From Oscheius dolichura (Eukaryota; Nematoda; Chromadorea; Rhabditida; Rhabditidae), in the NCBI GenBank assembly GCA_932521035.1, contig OW051493.1:7316001-7380000 (forward strand): 64,000 nucleotides of DNA. Reading direction: 5' to 3'. The notes beneath the pieces were generated by a model that saw only the letters and a program-made list of their open reading frames with translations, was not told the DNA's origin and searched no databases. A program made the position numbers and the translations under genes. Of the stretch, positions 1 through 10,600 are shown piece after piece (within the stretch, counting starts at the first letter, position 1; the number at the start of each line of letters is the position of its first letter).

Positions 1-152
1 TCGCTTCCGTCGGCGGAAGTTAGCTGATTCACGACTGTTTTCCCTCTAATGAATACGGAGGGGGAAGGCTGATAAGAGGGGGCAAAAGAGCACAAAATAC
101 ACGACTTTTCCCCCCATTTTAAATCAAATTTCCCCTTTTTCCAGCTGTGCCT

Positions 153-230
153 GCATCCGTACAATCTCGGCAGGTAAATGGTCCGATAATGGAGTTATAG
201 CCACCCGAGCTGCCGAGACTGTACGGGTGC
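153..230. repeat. MITE-like hairpin element, copy 1
   Basis: A 21-base arm at 153-173 (GCATCCGTACAATCTCGGCA plus G) is repeated in inverted form at 210-230, with a 36-base loop. The same arm (consensus GCACCCGTA-AATCTCGGCAG) occurs at six other places in the window, while the loop is different each time. Type and size suggest a non-autonomous DNA transposon; the family is not one I can name. Confidence 0.75.
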
Positions 231-2053
231 GGGCGCGCGGAATCAGTAGCTGGAGTAGATGCTCCTGTTATCGATGGATCAACGGAATCAATGGGGGAAT
301 TTTGACGGGATCGGATACAGACCACAAGGCATAAAAACGTGTGCGTCAAGAGCTTTAAAAACCCGCGAAAAGCGGGAGAGAGCTGCTGCACTTGAAAGAT
401 CAAAAATTGCCGGCTCTGTGGCTTTTCTCTCACTCCCTCAACCACTGTGCTTTGAATTGCCGCTCGTTGAATGTTTTGCAGCTGCTGGCCCGTTCTCCCT
501 CCATATATTTCCATGCTGTGGGAAGTGGGAAAAGACTGGGAAGAAGTACTAGAGAGATCATTGTTCTCTCTCCTCAAATTTTTGAAGATGACGCCAAGTG
601 ATGAGAGATAATTGCTCTCCTGGAGGAGAAAGGACGACTGGATGATTTGCTCAGCCGGGGAGAAGAAGCATCAAGTAATGTGAGAAGGATCGGGGGCATC
701 CAAAAGAAGGCAGAGAGAAGAAAAGGGCCGGCTGTCTCTCTCTGGCAATGAGCAAGAATTCTTTGCATCGGGTTATATTGGAACCCGGGAGAAGGGGGAA
801 TGCGGCTACTGGCTCATATAGGTCAGAAGAGCAAACCTGGGAGAACTGGGGAGGGGAGAGGGGGATATTGGCCTCCTATTGGGGAAGTCAGTGGGCTTCT
901 TTCCCAGGGAGAAAAGGTGCAATTATAGAATTGAATGTCCTGTACGATAAACTGATCAACTTTCTCCTGAAAAATGTAATAGAGCGAGCTTACGGGTTCT
1001 TTTTTGGCCCTTTCACTATCTACCGCATTCTAACGGGAATATATGAATATTTTAAAGAAGTACGTACTTAATATATGGGGATACTGTAGCTAATGATATA
1101 GATAAGATGTAAAATATCATATTAATCGGAAAAAATAATCATGTTCGCCCCCTCAAACCCATTTAACCCGAGATTTGGTGTAATTCAGGGCGCCATAGTT
1201 AAACCTGTCGAAAAAACTGGGGGGAAATTAAAAATACAGCAGTAAAAAAAACAAGGAATGTAATTCTCTCTATAAATAATTCCCCTTTCAGTGTTTCTCA
1301 GCCGGTATGTGTCTCGCCTGTTTCCATGCCTGTATTCTGCTCTTCCGTGCCGCTCCAAATGGTCAAGTCTTGAATTTGGTCACTGTCATTATTGAAGGAG
1401 ATAAAACTGTCAGGTACGATACCGCTTTCCTCCATTTCTCTATGTTTTTATCTATTATTAATATAGCATGTGTTTATGCCTCTTTTTTTTCTCATTTTTC
1501 AGAAGGACTGTTCCCACTGCCTATGCATGAGATGTGCCCGCCTGTCCGTCTGTCCTGTGTCTGTCCATTCCTATGTTATTTTATGTGTGTCTTCTTTTGT
1601 TTTTTCCTTTCAAAAAGAATTACAGTAACCCTAAAACTTTAGAACTCCCGGCTCTGTGCCGCAATTCTCGCCGGTCACCTCGCCAACGGGTCGTAGTAAC
1701 GTCGTCTGATCTCTCGTTCTCCCCCGCTATTCTACTCTAGTCTATCTCTCTTTTCCTAGCCCATTTGGTTATAAATATGTGTATAAAATCCTACTCTTTT
1801 TATGCTTATTTCTATCGTAATTTTGGGAGTTTCCGTCTTTGACTTTGCCCAGCCCAATTCCCCGACTATCTCGCTTTAAACTCACCAGAAGTCCCCGCCT
1901 ACAGTACCCAATATTGTTTTTCATGATTATATGTGCAAATTGATGCTTGCCACTGCAGAATAAAATGGTCACAAAGGGATCTAACAGTCGGATTTTCTAG
2001 AAACAGGGGTATTGAATAGAAAAAGTAGAAGACCGTCTTTATGGCACGATCCT

Positions 2054-2135
2054 GCACCCGTAAAGTCTTGGCAGCAGGAAGTTCTGTTTACTCGAAGCAG
2101 TACGAGTCGGCTAGCTACCGAGATTGTACGGGTGC
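2054..2135. repeat. MITE-like hairpin element, copy 2
   Basis: Arms at 2054-2074 and 2115-2135 match the 21-base arm of the family with a few substitutions, enclosing a 40-base loop unrelated in sequence to that of copy 1. Confidence 0.7.
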
Positions 2136-2972
2136 AGCGGAGGGCTGGGAAAGTTTTCCAGAGTAGGGGAACGGCAAACAATGTAGGCTAGTGGAAAATT
2201 GGCTGATAAATGAAAAGTGGATGATATTTGGAAATAAAGATCAAAAAGTCTCCCTCTTGACCCAATTGTGAAAAGGAAAAAGGGTGACAATTTGAGCAGC
2301 TGTAATTATTCTTCGCCTTCGCTGCTCCACCCCTCAATTGAGGGAGGAAAGACGAAAGAAAGGAAAGGAAAGGACAAGATGGATGACTAACCGAGGAAGG
2401 CCCCCATTTTTTGGGGTCACGTTTTGCCGGGATTTGGTGTCAATTATTCAGGAAAAGAAGGCGGTTCCCTCCAATTTAGGGTCAGTTTGGAAGAAGAAAC
2501 CCACCAGATCATGATCCAGCCGGGAGAAGGAGGAGGAGGAGGAGGACAAAGGATAACAACGGCTCTTTTCTTCCATTAACAAGGGGAAAGAAAAGAGGGA
2601 ACAAGCTGATTAGTTACATGTGGTCAAGGGGGAGAAGGGGGAAATGTTTAGGAGAGAGCAAAACGACGACGAATAAAGAGAGGTGTTCTTATTTTTTGAA
2701 GGGGGTAGAAGGCGGGAAGCCACGACGTTCTTTTAGGGAGATTAGGGGTTTAATTAGAAAAGAAGGCAGGGGAGGGGGAATAAGAAGAATTTCTGGGAAT
2801 TCTGGGGGCAGCCAAACATCAGATAGTCATCAGACCCCATAAATCAAGAGACTTGGTACCTTTGTCTTCTTAACTACAAGAAAATGACAGAAGTTGTCAA
2901 CGGATTGGGAAACCAGCGGAGAAACCAGAACTCCTCCGGTAGGGGCGACGCAGAGTTTTAGAGCACCCATGA

Positions 2973-3045
2973 GGTCTCGTGGTGTAGTGGTTATCACGTC
3001 TGCTTTACACGCAGAAGGCCGCCGGTTCGATCCCGGCCGGGATCA
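2973..3045 (+). tRNA. tRNA-Val (anticodon TAC)
   Basis: A 73-base cloverleaf folds fully. The acceptor stem pairs GGTCTCG (2973-2979) with CGGGATC (3038-3044), discriminator A at 3045. The anticodon stem TCTGC/GCAGA closes a seven-base loop TTTACAC with anticodon TAC at 3006-3008. The T arm GCCGG-TTCGATC-CCGGC is perfect. CCA is not encoded and there is no intron, as expected for a nuclear eukaryotic tRNA. It should decode GUA and, if the wobble base is modified, other valine codons. Confidence 0.95.
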
Positions 3046-5953
3046 ATTCGTTTTTGCTTTTATTCTGATTACTTCGAAACATCTTTGCTGCGCTTACCTA
3101 GGCAAATAAAGGTCGGAACAAAATCCTAGAAAGCTCGGACAAGTCTTTCCTGGGATACACAGTAAAAATTCAGCGAACAAACTACTGCATAGTAAAGTAA
3201 AAGCAAGCTTACCACTGTTTCAGGGGTTCTTCTGTACTGTAGCCAAGAACATTCATTTTTGGCGTCCGAAATTCGAATAAGTAAATAAAGAAGAGGGGAA
3301 GGGGTCAAAATATAGCCGCCCACAACTTTGTGGTATTCCTTTTTCTTTCAAAGAGAGTTGTAAGATTGCTTTTGATTGGGCAACAGGGTCTCCCCTTTAA
3401 TTGGGGGAGGGACGAATTTCCTGCCTCTAAGAATTAATTGAGCCTCGCGAGGTAACAGAAGCTATGTGATCTTCAACATTTGAAAAGAAGAACACGTCAA
3501 AAAGGCGGATGTCCTCGACGATTGTGTGTTCTGTCTCTGCAAATTCTCTCTCCCCGCTTCTTCAACGAGCACTAATGACTAATTTTGGCAACATGGAGGG
3601 AAAAAAAGGAAGGAGGAGGACGGAAAAGGCTATTCTTCCTTTAGCGTGGGAGGGTGGAAGTCCCCGGGCTTTTTCTCCTCCTTCTCTTAAATATAACTTT
3701 GTTTATCGCAGAAGGGGACAGGTGTGAATTTTGAACTTGGGGATCCCGCATCGTTTTTATTGGAGTAGAAGGAGGGGAACAAGGGAGGAGGATAGAATAG
3801 GAGAAGGGGAACGGGCGGGTACCATGGTGAACCTGGGAGGATGACACAGGCAATTTTCTAGAGGTCGACCTCCTCTGTCCACGAGGAACTCTTCTGGATT
3901 GGGAGGCCAACCCCAAAAGGGCAGGAATGGCAGGGAAGAGGTGGGAAAGTACTCCAAAGTCTTTACAGAGGTTGCATGGAGTCTTCACTAGCCAAGGGGA
4001 TAAAAAGATAAGAATCAAATGAGACCACAAAGGCCCGGCCGGGTACTTGGTGATCTCTCATCTGTCCCTGACTGGTCCCCAGGCCTGGGCCTTTTCTAAA
4101 AGTTCCGAGCCAGGCAGGGGTTGTCTTGCCACGCTGGACCCTTTCTGCAGGATTGCAACGGTAAAGAGACGAAGAGACCACCTGGCCAGTCGGTACCGGG
4201 CTGGTGCAAAGAGCACTGAACATAACGCCGTTTATAAAGGCTGGAAAAATCTAATTTCGGTTCCGCTGTTGCACTATTGACCTTCTGGGGCTACCCCCAC
4301 TCACGGCAGAATTTAGCAACTTTTTTATAGCCCTGGGAACACATTCCGTTCCGGTCAGTGCTCCCCCAAAAAATATTAAAATCGAAAAGCTCCGTTCGGG
4401 GGAGATTTCTGCTCGCTGAACTTCTAACGAGGGGGTATCCTTTATTCGTCATGGGAAGGACTCTCGAATCTTTTCGGGGGGAGGGGGTGTCCTGGTACCC
4501 CATTCCCATTTGTAGCCCCTTGGGGCATTTAAACAGGTCAAATAATGCCTTTTTTTCCGGTCGAATGAGCCAAAGGAGGCGAGGGTGTTACCCCTGTCTA
4601 CCCGGGTCATAAGACCGACCCCCAAGACACGGAGCGGGGGCAGGACAGAGATCAAAATGTTAGCGATGAATAATAAATGAGCCAATGCCAATATTATGTT
4701 CCCCCAAATTGTCCTCGCCTACGTTGTCCCAAAAATCTTGGACTGGCGGTCAAATTACCTGCAAACAAAGCCGGCCGCCGCCGATTGGATTGGAAAACTC
4801 GCTCGTTTTGGCAAGGGAACAGGGATAAATATAGTTTGGGAAGAAGATGAGACCATTACAAATTGGATTGGAAGATTGAAGTAATGTTTGGTTTGGAGTC
4901 CTTTGCCACTCCCGCTGGTATCCACGGCACAATGGGACTGCTTGTACTACTGCCCCGTCCAGGTGTAATTGGATAGCGCTCTTCTACCCCGTACAGTTTT
5001 TGCTCTCTCCCTCTTTCTCTCTACTTCTTCTTTAAACTATGGAGGGCAGGGAAGAAGCTATATTTTAATTCAAGAAGATGAGAAGGAGCGTAATCCCTGG
5101 GATAGAAGGCCTTTCCAGAACTTCTTCCCAGGGCTCCTCGGACCTGGTCGGCACCCGTAAGGAATTCTGTTTTTTTAAAAGCGGGCCCTCTCCATTAAAA
5201 TCTGAACAGCAAAGGACGGGTTCGTTTGAACCAACTAAATTTAGGGGTTCTCCCAGAATTGGACCAAATTTCGGCGCCAGGTGGACGGCAAGCTTGTTTC
5301 AAACGGAATTCCGCGTCTCTTCGAGAAATCTACTATCAGAGCCCCAATTTTTCAGCGTTCTGATAGAAGACTACTGTAAAAGGTTCAATTTTATCCAAAT
5401 GACCCACCAAGATAGAGATCCCTGTCCCCTCTTCATGTTTACATAAAGTTAAACCAATCCTCCGCCACCGGCAGAGAACCACCACCGCCGACGGCGGTGA
5501 TATGACCAGCTTGCCCAATTTTAATTGGCGAGGAAGCAACAACGGGAAGGGAAGAGGGATCCGTTTTCCTTTTTTTTTTAGAATAATCGCAAGGTTTTGA
5601 TGTTAGCAGGAGTGGTGGTGGTCAAGTGTCCCAGTGAGGATTCCAAGTTCATTGTTGTGTTTTGTGGCAGGGGAGAGAAGTAGGGACAGGTGGAGTTGGA
5701 CGGCCAGGTGGAAAATACGTCTCATACTGGAAGGAATCAGATCGTAAATCTCCAGGACAGCGTGAGGGAATAGGAAGAGGGGGTGGAGGGGAAAGAGCAT
5801 CCATCTGCACACCTGCGGACCAGCTGCAAGCCGGGAAAAAGCACATATTAAACGGAATGAAAGGAGAAATGGGGTACTGTAGCCAATCTAGGGCATTCCT
5901 CTGAAAATTTCGGGAGAAAAGTTTATTACGAGTTGATTTTCAGAGGTTCTTCT
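3046..5953. other. Gene-free stretch between tRNA and peptide genes
   Basis: I see no convincing exon on either strand. Open frames (for example 3641-4030 minus and 4047-4280 plus) have no recognisable domain or splice context. The TACTGTAG octamer that recurs around this genome appears once near 5875. Confidence 0.45.
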
Positions 5954-6189
5954 TCATTTTCTTCCATGACCTGAAAATAGACGTCTTATTTTATGAATTC
6001 CGTGGAAAACTTACTCAGAGGACCGCCTCGAATAACCACTGGACCGTGGCCAAACCGCGGATTCCATCCAGGAATCCCCTGTCGCTTAGCGAGCCGATGA
6101 TGGCCGCCTTCCCCATTCTGAGACGGTTTCCCAAGTGCCAGACTTGTTCCAATCAACAGAAGACAGAGTAAAAGATAGGAAATGTTCAT
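5954..6189 (-). CDS. Neuropeptide-like precursor 1 (GIPGWN peptide)
   Basis: Two exons (6015-6189, 5954-5970) encode a 63-residue precursor. The first 20 or so residues are a clear signal peptide (MNISYLLLCLLLIGTSLALG). A dibasic KR site follows at residues 35-36, and then a single predicted peptide beginning QGIPGWNPRFGHGPVVIRGG. Exon 2 adds only SHGRK and a stop, so the precursor ends in a Gly-Arg-Lys amidation signal. The mature product would be about 24 residues, likely pyroglutamate at the N terminus and amidated after SHG processing. The intron donor is GTAAGT and a polyadenylation signal AATAAA follows the stop. A related precursor lies at 7274-7570. I do not recognise this peptide as a named nematode NLP family; receptor and tissue are unknown. 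Confidence 0.75.
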
Positions 6190-6619
6190 ATTTCTTCTCT
6201 GCAAAGGAAAAAATCAAAAGAAATGAGGGAAAGAATAGGAGACTGGTCTCCAATTGGCTTTATACCCGGGGACGGTTCAAAAATAGGTGGGGCAACCGGT
6301 CTTACTGGCTCGTTTATGAGAAAACACACCAAGAAAGACCACTTTGTGATGGTTTGATGTTATTGGAGGAAAGAGACATACCATCTAAGAAGGCAACAAT
6401 GGAGGAGGGACAACGAGACCACGGAACTTCCCGCCAAGGCTACTCTGCCCCCTTATTCGGCTTCTCTCGGTAGCAAAGGGAGCACTTGAACTGGCGAAAT
6501 TGGTATCGTTTGAATATTTCACCTTGCAAAACTTTCAACGGGCTCGACTTTTCGTGGAGAAGTTGGACGGAAACGCCTAGGACGAGGACGAGAGCATCCA
6601 GATCATCAACTCCAGCACA

Positions 6620-6877
6620 ATGGCCAATGTCAAAAGGATCACCTCGACCTGCTACGACGTGACCCTTAGGAATGGCCAAGGCTTCCGCGACATCAAGTTT
6701 TCTCCGGGAGGTAACGCGAGGATTGAGGACTTCTACGGCGTGCCCCCGTTCTCTTTGGCGCAAACCAAGACGCTGAGAGTCACTCTTACTCGGAAATCCG
6801 CCAAAACGCTTCTCAAAGTCAAACACGACTACCAGGACGATTTCAACTACATCGTCTACAAGACTGACTCGGCCTGA
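6620..6877 (+). CDS. Hypothetical 85-residue protein
   Basis: A single open exon encodes 85 residues from an ATG with an in-frame TAG 36 bases upstream, so the start is well placed unless an upstream exon is spliced on. Codon use is strongly biased to C-ending codons, unlike the surrounding DNA, which argues that it is coding. An AATAAA signal follows about 30 bases after the stop. The protein is basic, has no signal peptide or membrane segment, and alternates hydrophobic and polar residues (TSTCYDVTLRNGQGF, KTLRVTLTRKSAKTLL) as in a small beta-sandwich. I do not recognise the family. It sits between the two related peptide precursors on the opposite strand. Confidence 0.65.
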   Translation: MANVKRITSTCYDVTLRNGQGFRDIKFSPGGNARIEDFYGVPPFSLAQTKTLRVTLTRKSAKTLLKVKHDYQDDFNYIVYKTDSA

Positions 6878-7273
6878 ACACCTTCCGGGACAAATAGACT
6901 GGATAACTAATAAAAAATCAGTATTGAACTCTTCCAAGTATCAGCAGATAGCATTCTTTTCCACTTCTTTCCACCATCACGCCTTCTCCAAGTTGCATTT
7001 CTTAAGAAATCACCTCGACTTCTCCGACAGTCCGCATTTCTTGTCCAGCGACTTTCCTCTCTAGGCCACCACTGTATTTTCTGGACAAAGACTTTGGACA
7101 CACACATGACACGATCGCTGCCCATTTCCGCCTTCTCGTCCACCATCACATCCCACTTCCTCAAACTACACTAGGATCACGAAATGTTTATTATTAGCTG
7201 CTGCTCACTGGGCAGTTGGAAACCCATTTTCTACCTTCGACTGTAATAGGGTTGCGTTGGTTCCTTGTGGCCG

Positions 7274-7570
7274 TTAACCGAAGCCTCTGCCCGGTATAAC
7301 GACTGGTCCAACTCCGTATCGCTGATTCCAACCAGGAATGCCTTGCCTCTTCTTGACGAGGTGGAAGCCGTCTTCTCTCTTATTTTGGAGAGATTCTACC
7401 GGTGTATTTGGCGTATAACGCAAAGTGCGCAGCCCATGTGCCAAATTTGTACTGTACTTTCCACATGATACCACAAGAGGAAAGTGTCTACCGACTGCAT
7501 ATTTCACGGAAACGAAGAAATAAGATAAAAAGAAGAAAAGGTCTCGAGACGAAATGAACTGTTTAACCAA
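7274..7570 (-). CDS. Neuropeptide-like precursor 2 (GIPGWN peptide), start uncertain
   Basis: The 3' end of this minus-strand frame encodes KKR, then QGIPGWNQRYGVGPVVIPG, then RGFG and a stop. The terminal Gly is an amidation donor, so the predicted peptide is about 22 residues ending Arg-Gly-Phe-amide. It matches precursor 1 at QGIPGWN.R(F/Y)G.GPVVI, a clear paralogue. The frame is open further upstream through a hydrophobic run (DLFFFLSYFFVSVKYAVG) that could be the signal peptide, but it has no ATG at its head. The true start therefore lies in another exon or the 5' part is degraded. An AATAAA signal lies about 70 bases after the stop. Unlike precursor 1 there is no second exon: the peptide runs straight to the stop. 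Confidence 0.6.
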   Translation of the reverse strand: MVKQFISSRDLFFFLSYFFVSVKYAVGRHFPLVVSCGKYSTNLAHGLRTLRYTPNTPVESLQNKREDGFHLVKKRQGIPGWNQRYGVGPVVIPGRGFG

Positions 7571-7633
7571 TCACTAGCGGGGGTTGTCATTCCTAGTTGT
7601 GTGACGTTGATACTTCTTCTTCTTTTCGCGTGT

Positions 7634-10600
7634 CTATTCCTGAGACTTGGAGGAGGCGTCTCTCCCGCTGACCGACTGCTTCGACTGGTCTCTCGAGCTG
7701 CCGTTGGGCGACGTCGCCTGCCGGCTGTTGCTGTCGTCTTCCCGCTTGACGAATCCACTAATCAGCTGGCTCTGGGTGATGGCCTCGCCGTCGTCTTGCG
7801 AAAAGGCAAATCCGTTCAGTTCGTCGTTGTGGTTCCTGTCGACGATTTTGAGCAGCGGCTTGTAGAGAATTTCGAAATTCGGACCGCGGACGCCCTCCCG
7901 CCAGAGGATCTCATCCCTGGCGTCTTTGTAGATCGAATGGCGGATCCTGAACCGTTTCTTATAGTATTTAATAGAGAGAATAACCTACACTTTAAAGGTA
8001 ATATCCGGCAGCAACGTGGCCGCGAGACCGAGAACCATAAGGAAAAAGGTCATGGGCCACGGCTGGTGGAAGAACATATCGGTCATTTGGGTGGAGTCTC
8101 CCAAGTACAAATAGCTGTCGATGAGCAGGCACAGATGGAGGCACATCACCGAGGCGATGGCCACAAAGACACAGGCCACCGTCACGCTGCTCGTCTCGAG
8201 GACGGCCTTCGCGTTGGCTATCGTCACCAGGAGGATGTACGTCAACACGCCGTACAGGTAGATGTGGTCATCTCGGCCGTGGTTCGGGGCCAGCGGGGCT
8301 CCCCTGCCCCAGCTGCCGTACATAATGACAAACACTGTCAGACCATGGCCCAAGCCCATTCCAAACCAGGCCATTTGACACTAAAAAAGTATTTCTAGGA
8401 GCTGGAAAGAAGGGCAGACCCTCATGGTCAGGCCACTCTGGTAGAGCTGGTACATTTGACTGTATTTCTTGAAGAAGTCCACCGTCGCCGGACGGTCTAA
8501 CGTGCCGATGACGATGGCCGGCCAGCTGGTGAAGAGGATATTGTAGCGGAGGACGGTCCACTGGTCGGCCATTGGCTGATCCGAGCGGCCGGTGTAGAAG
8601 GTGAACAGGAACTGAAAAGGGAGCACAATTACAGTTAAAAAACGAAAAAAAACTGACCATGCAGGTGGTCTCAAAGACATTCTTATAGATGCAGTAGAGG
8701 ATGCACTTCGACGTCCGGAAGAGGGACAGCGTGCCGTGGACAAAGAGCAGCTGGTCCAGGAATCGAAACTGCGCTATACTGTAGTCGGCGGCGAGGGCCG
8801 CTTGCATTCCTTCCTCTCCGGCAATTCCCACGCCGACATCGGCCTCCTGTATCATGGCCACGTCGTTGGCTCCGTCCCCGATGGCCAGGACACAGCCGTC
8901 CGTGTGCCGCTTGACCAGGCGCGTAACGGCGGCCTTTTGAAGCGGCGTACAGCGACAGCAGATCACGGCCGAACAGCAGAGAGCCAGCCGGAGAAATTGC
9001 AGCCTGAGGACGTCGTCGTTGAGGATAATATCGAGGCAGACGGCGTCCACAATGAGCGCCAGGCGCAGTCGCTCCTGTCCCAGCTTGTCGCCGAGCTCCT
9101 CGACCATCTCCGTCAGCCGCCTGCCCGTCTCCTTCTCCGTCTGATTGCTCAACTCGAACATCGGCGTCTTTGGTCCGAGCAGCCGGCACGAGTTTCCAAT
9201 ATTCACCGCCGTCTCCAGCTTGTCCCCGGTCAGGATCCAGACGTGCACTCCGCTGCTGACCATCCTCCCAATCGTCTTGGGAACATCATCCTGGAGACGG
9301 TCCTCAATGGCCGAGACGCCAATCAGCTCGAGGTTTCTCTCCATGTCGACAGCAATCTGGGAAAACAGTTCCTGCTGCTTGACGAGATTCAATTTGGCTT
9401 GCTTGATACGCGGCAGAATTGATTTCCATTCTTCTTTTGTGACTGAACGCACAGCAAAGCAGAGAGTACGGTACCCTGAAATGATTTTCTCCGATCCTCC
9501 TCACAAGCCAGATTTATCGCCAAGCTGGATAACCCCAGCCCGGCATTCCAAAAATCTCTCCAACACTTCGAATCGAAGGCTGGCTAAGGGTGATACCTTT
9601 AGTTGAGGTTCAAAAAACCATCGCTGTATTGGGTGTGAGCCGAGCCATAGCGCTCTGCTGCCGACATTCTACGGGTGCGGGCGCACCACTCCCGACTTTG
9701 TTCTATTCAGGTTTTTGCCATTTTTTGTTGCTAATAGCCGGGATTTTGGAACTAATTTCGCTTGTAATTCTGCACCAAAAGAGTAAAGCCTCTTACCGGC
9801 AGTTGCGAAATTATGCAGATGGGTTTTCGTCTTCTTCAAAATCTTCGGATTGGTCTCTGCCAACCGGGACAGAATCATCTGATCGGCCCCCTTGACGTAA
9901 ATCTTGATCTGGCCGTCTTCTGTCCTCATCACCACGGACATTCTCTTCCTATCCGACGTGAACTCAAACAAGTGGAGCAGGTCAAACTTTTCCATCTTTT
10001 CACCCTAAATTCGACACTCATTATTGACTATGCAAATAGCCTACAATTCTCAGGGTAATGGTTCCCTTGTGATGTTGTCTCGAGTGGAAAATATAGCCGG
10101 CATCCGCGGCAAAGTTGACGAGTGCCGCCTCATCCGGCGAGGTCGCGTGGTAGAGGGGCTTGTCCTGGTTCAGGCTGTGCTTGTCCGTGTTCACCGTGTG
10201 GCAAATGGCACAGGAGAGGAGGAATTCCCGGATACAGGTGGCGTTGTTCCATTTGTCCGTCTCCAGGTCGGCCAGCAGCTGCCGGCGCGGGTTGAATGTC
10301 TCCTCGGCCTTGTTCTTCCGGTTCGAATACTTCCGTCCCCCGATGGAACACTGCCGGAATCGCATGTTATTCTGCGTCAGGGTGCCCGTCTTGTCCGACA
10401 TCACGTAGCGCACCTCGCCCAGCTCCGAGTTCAACGAGAACGTCTTCACATCCGCCGGCAGCTTCTTCTTCTCGTCGTACATTTCCCGATCGCTGCGGAT
10501 AAAGAGTCCCTGGGCCACTTGAATCATTTCCAGCGTCACGTAGAGCGAAATCGGCACGAGACCCATAAATAGAAGAAGACAGCCGAGGAAGACATAGGCC

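Larger units (their letters stand above)
1..2972. other. Gene-free stretch left of the tRNA
   Basis: No reading frame here looks coding: the open frames are short, without recognisable domains, and not bounded by good splice signals. The stretch is purine-rich in places (2300-2830) and holds two small inverted-repeat elements, listed separately. It may be intergenic or part of a long intron of a gene outside the window. Confidence 0.5.

Noticed and set aside
7601-8398. Plus-strand 265-codon open frame opposite the flippase 3' end
   Set aside because: Antisense shadow of flippase exons 9 and 10; it crosses a real intron.
8736-9422. Plus-strand 228-codon open frame opposite the flippase
   Set aside because: It is the antisense shadow of the codon-biased flippase exon 7; no domain and no splice context.
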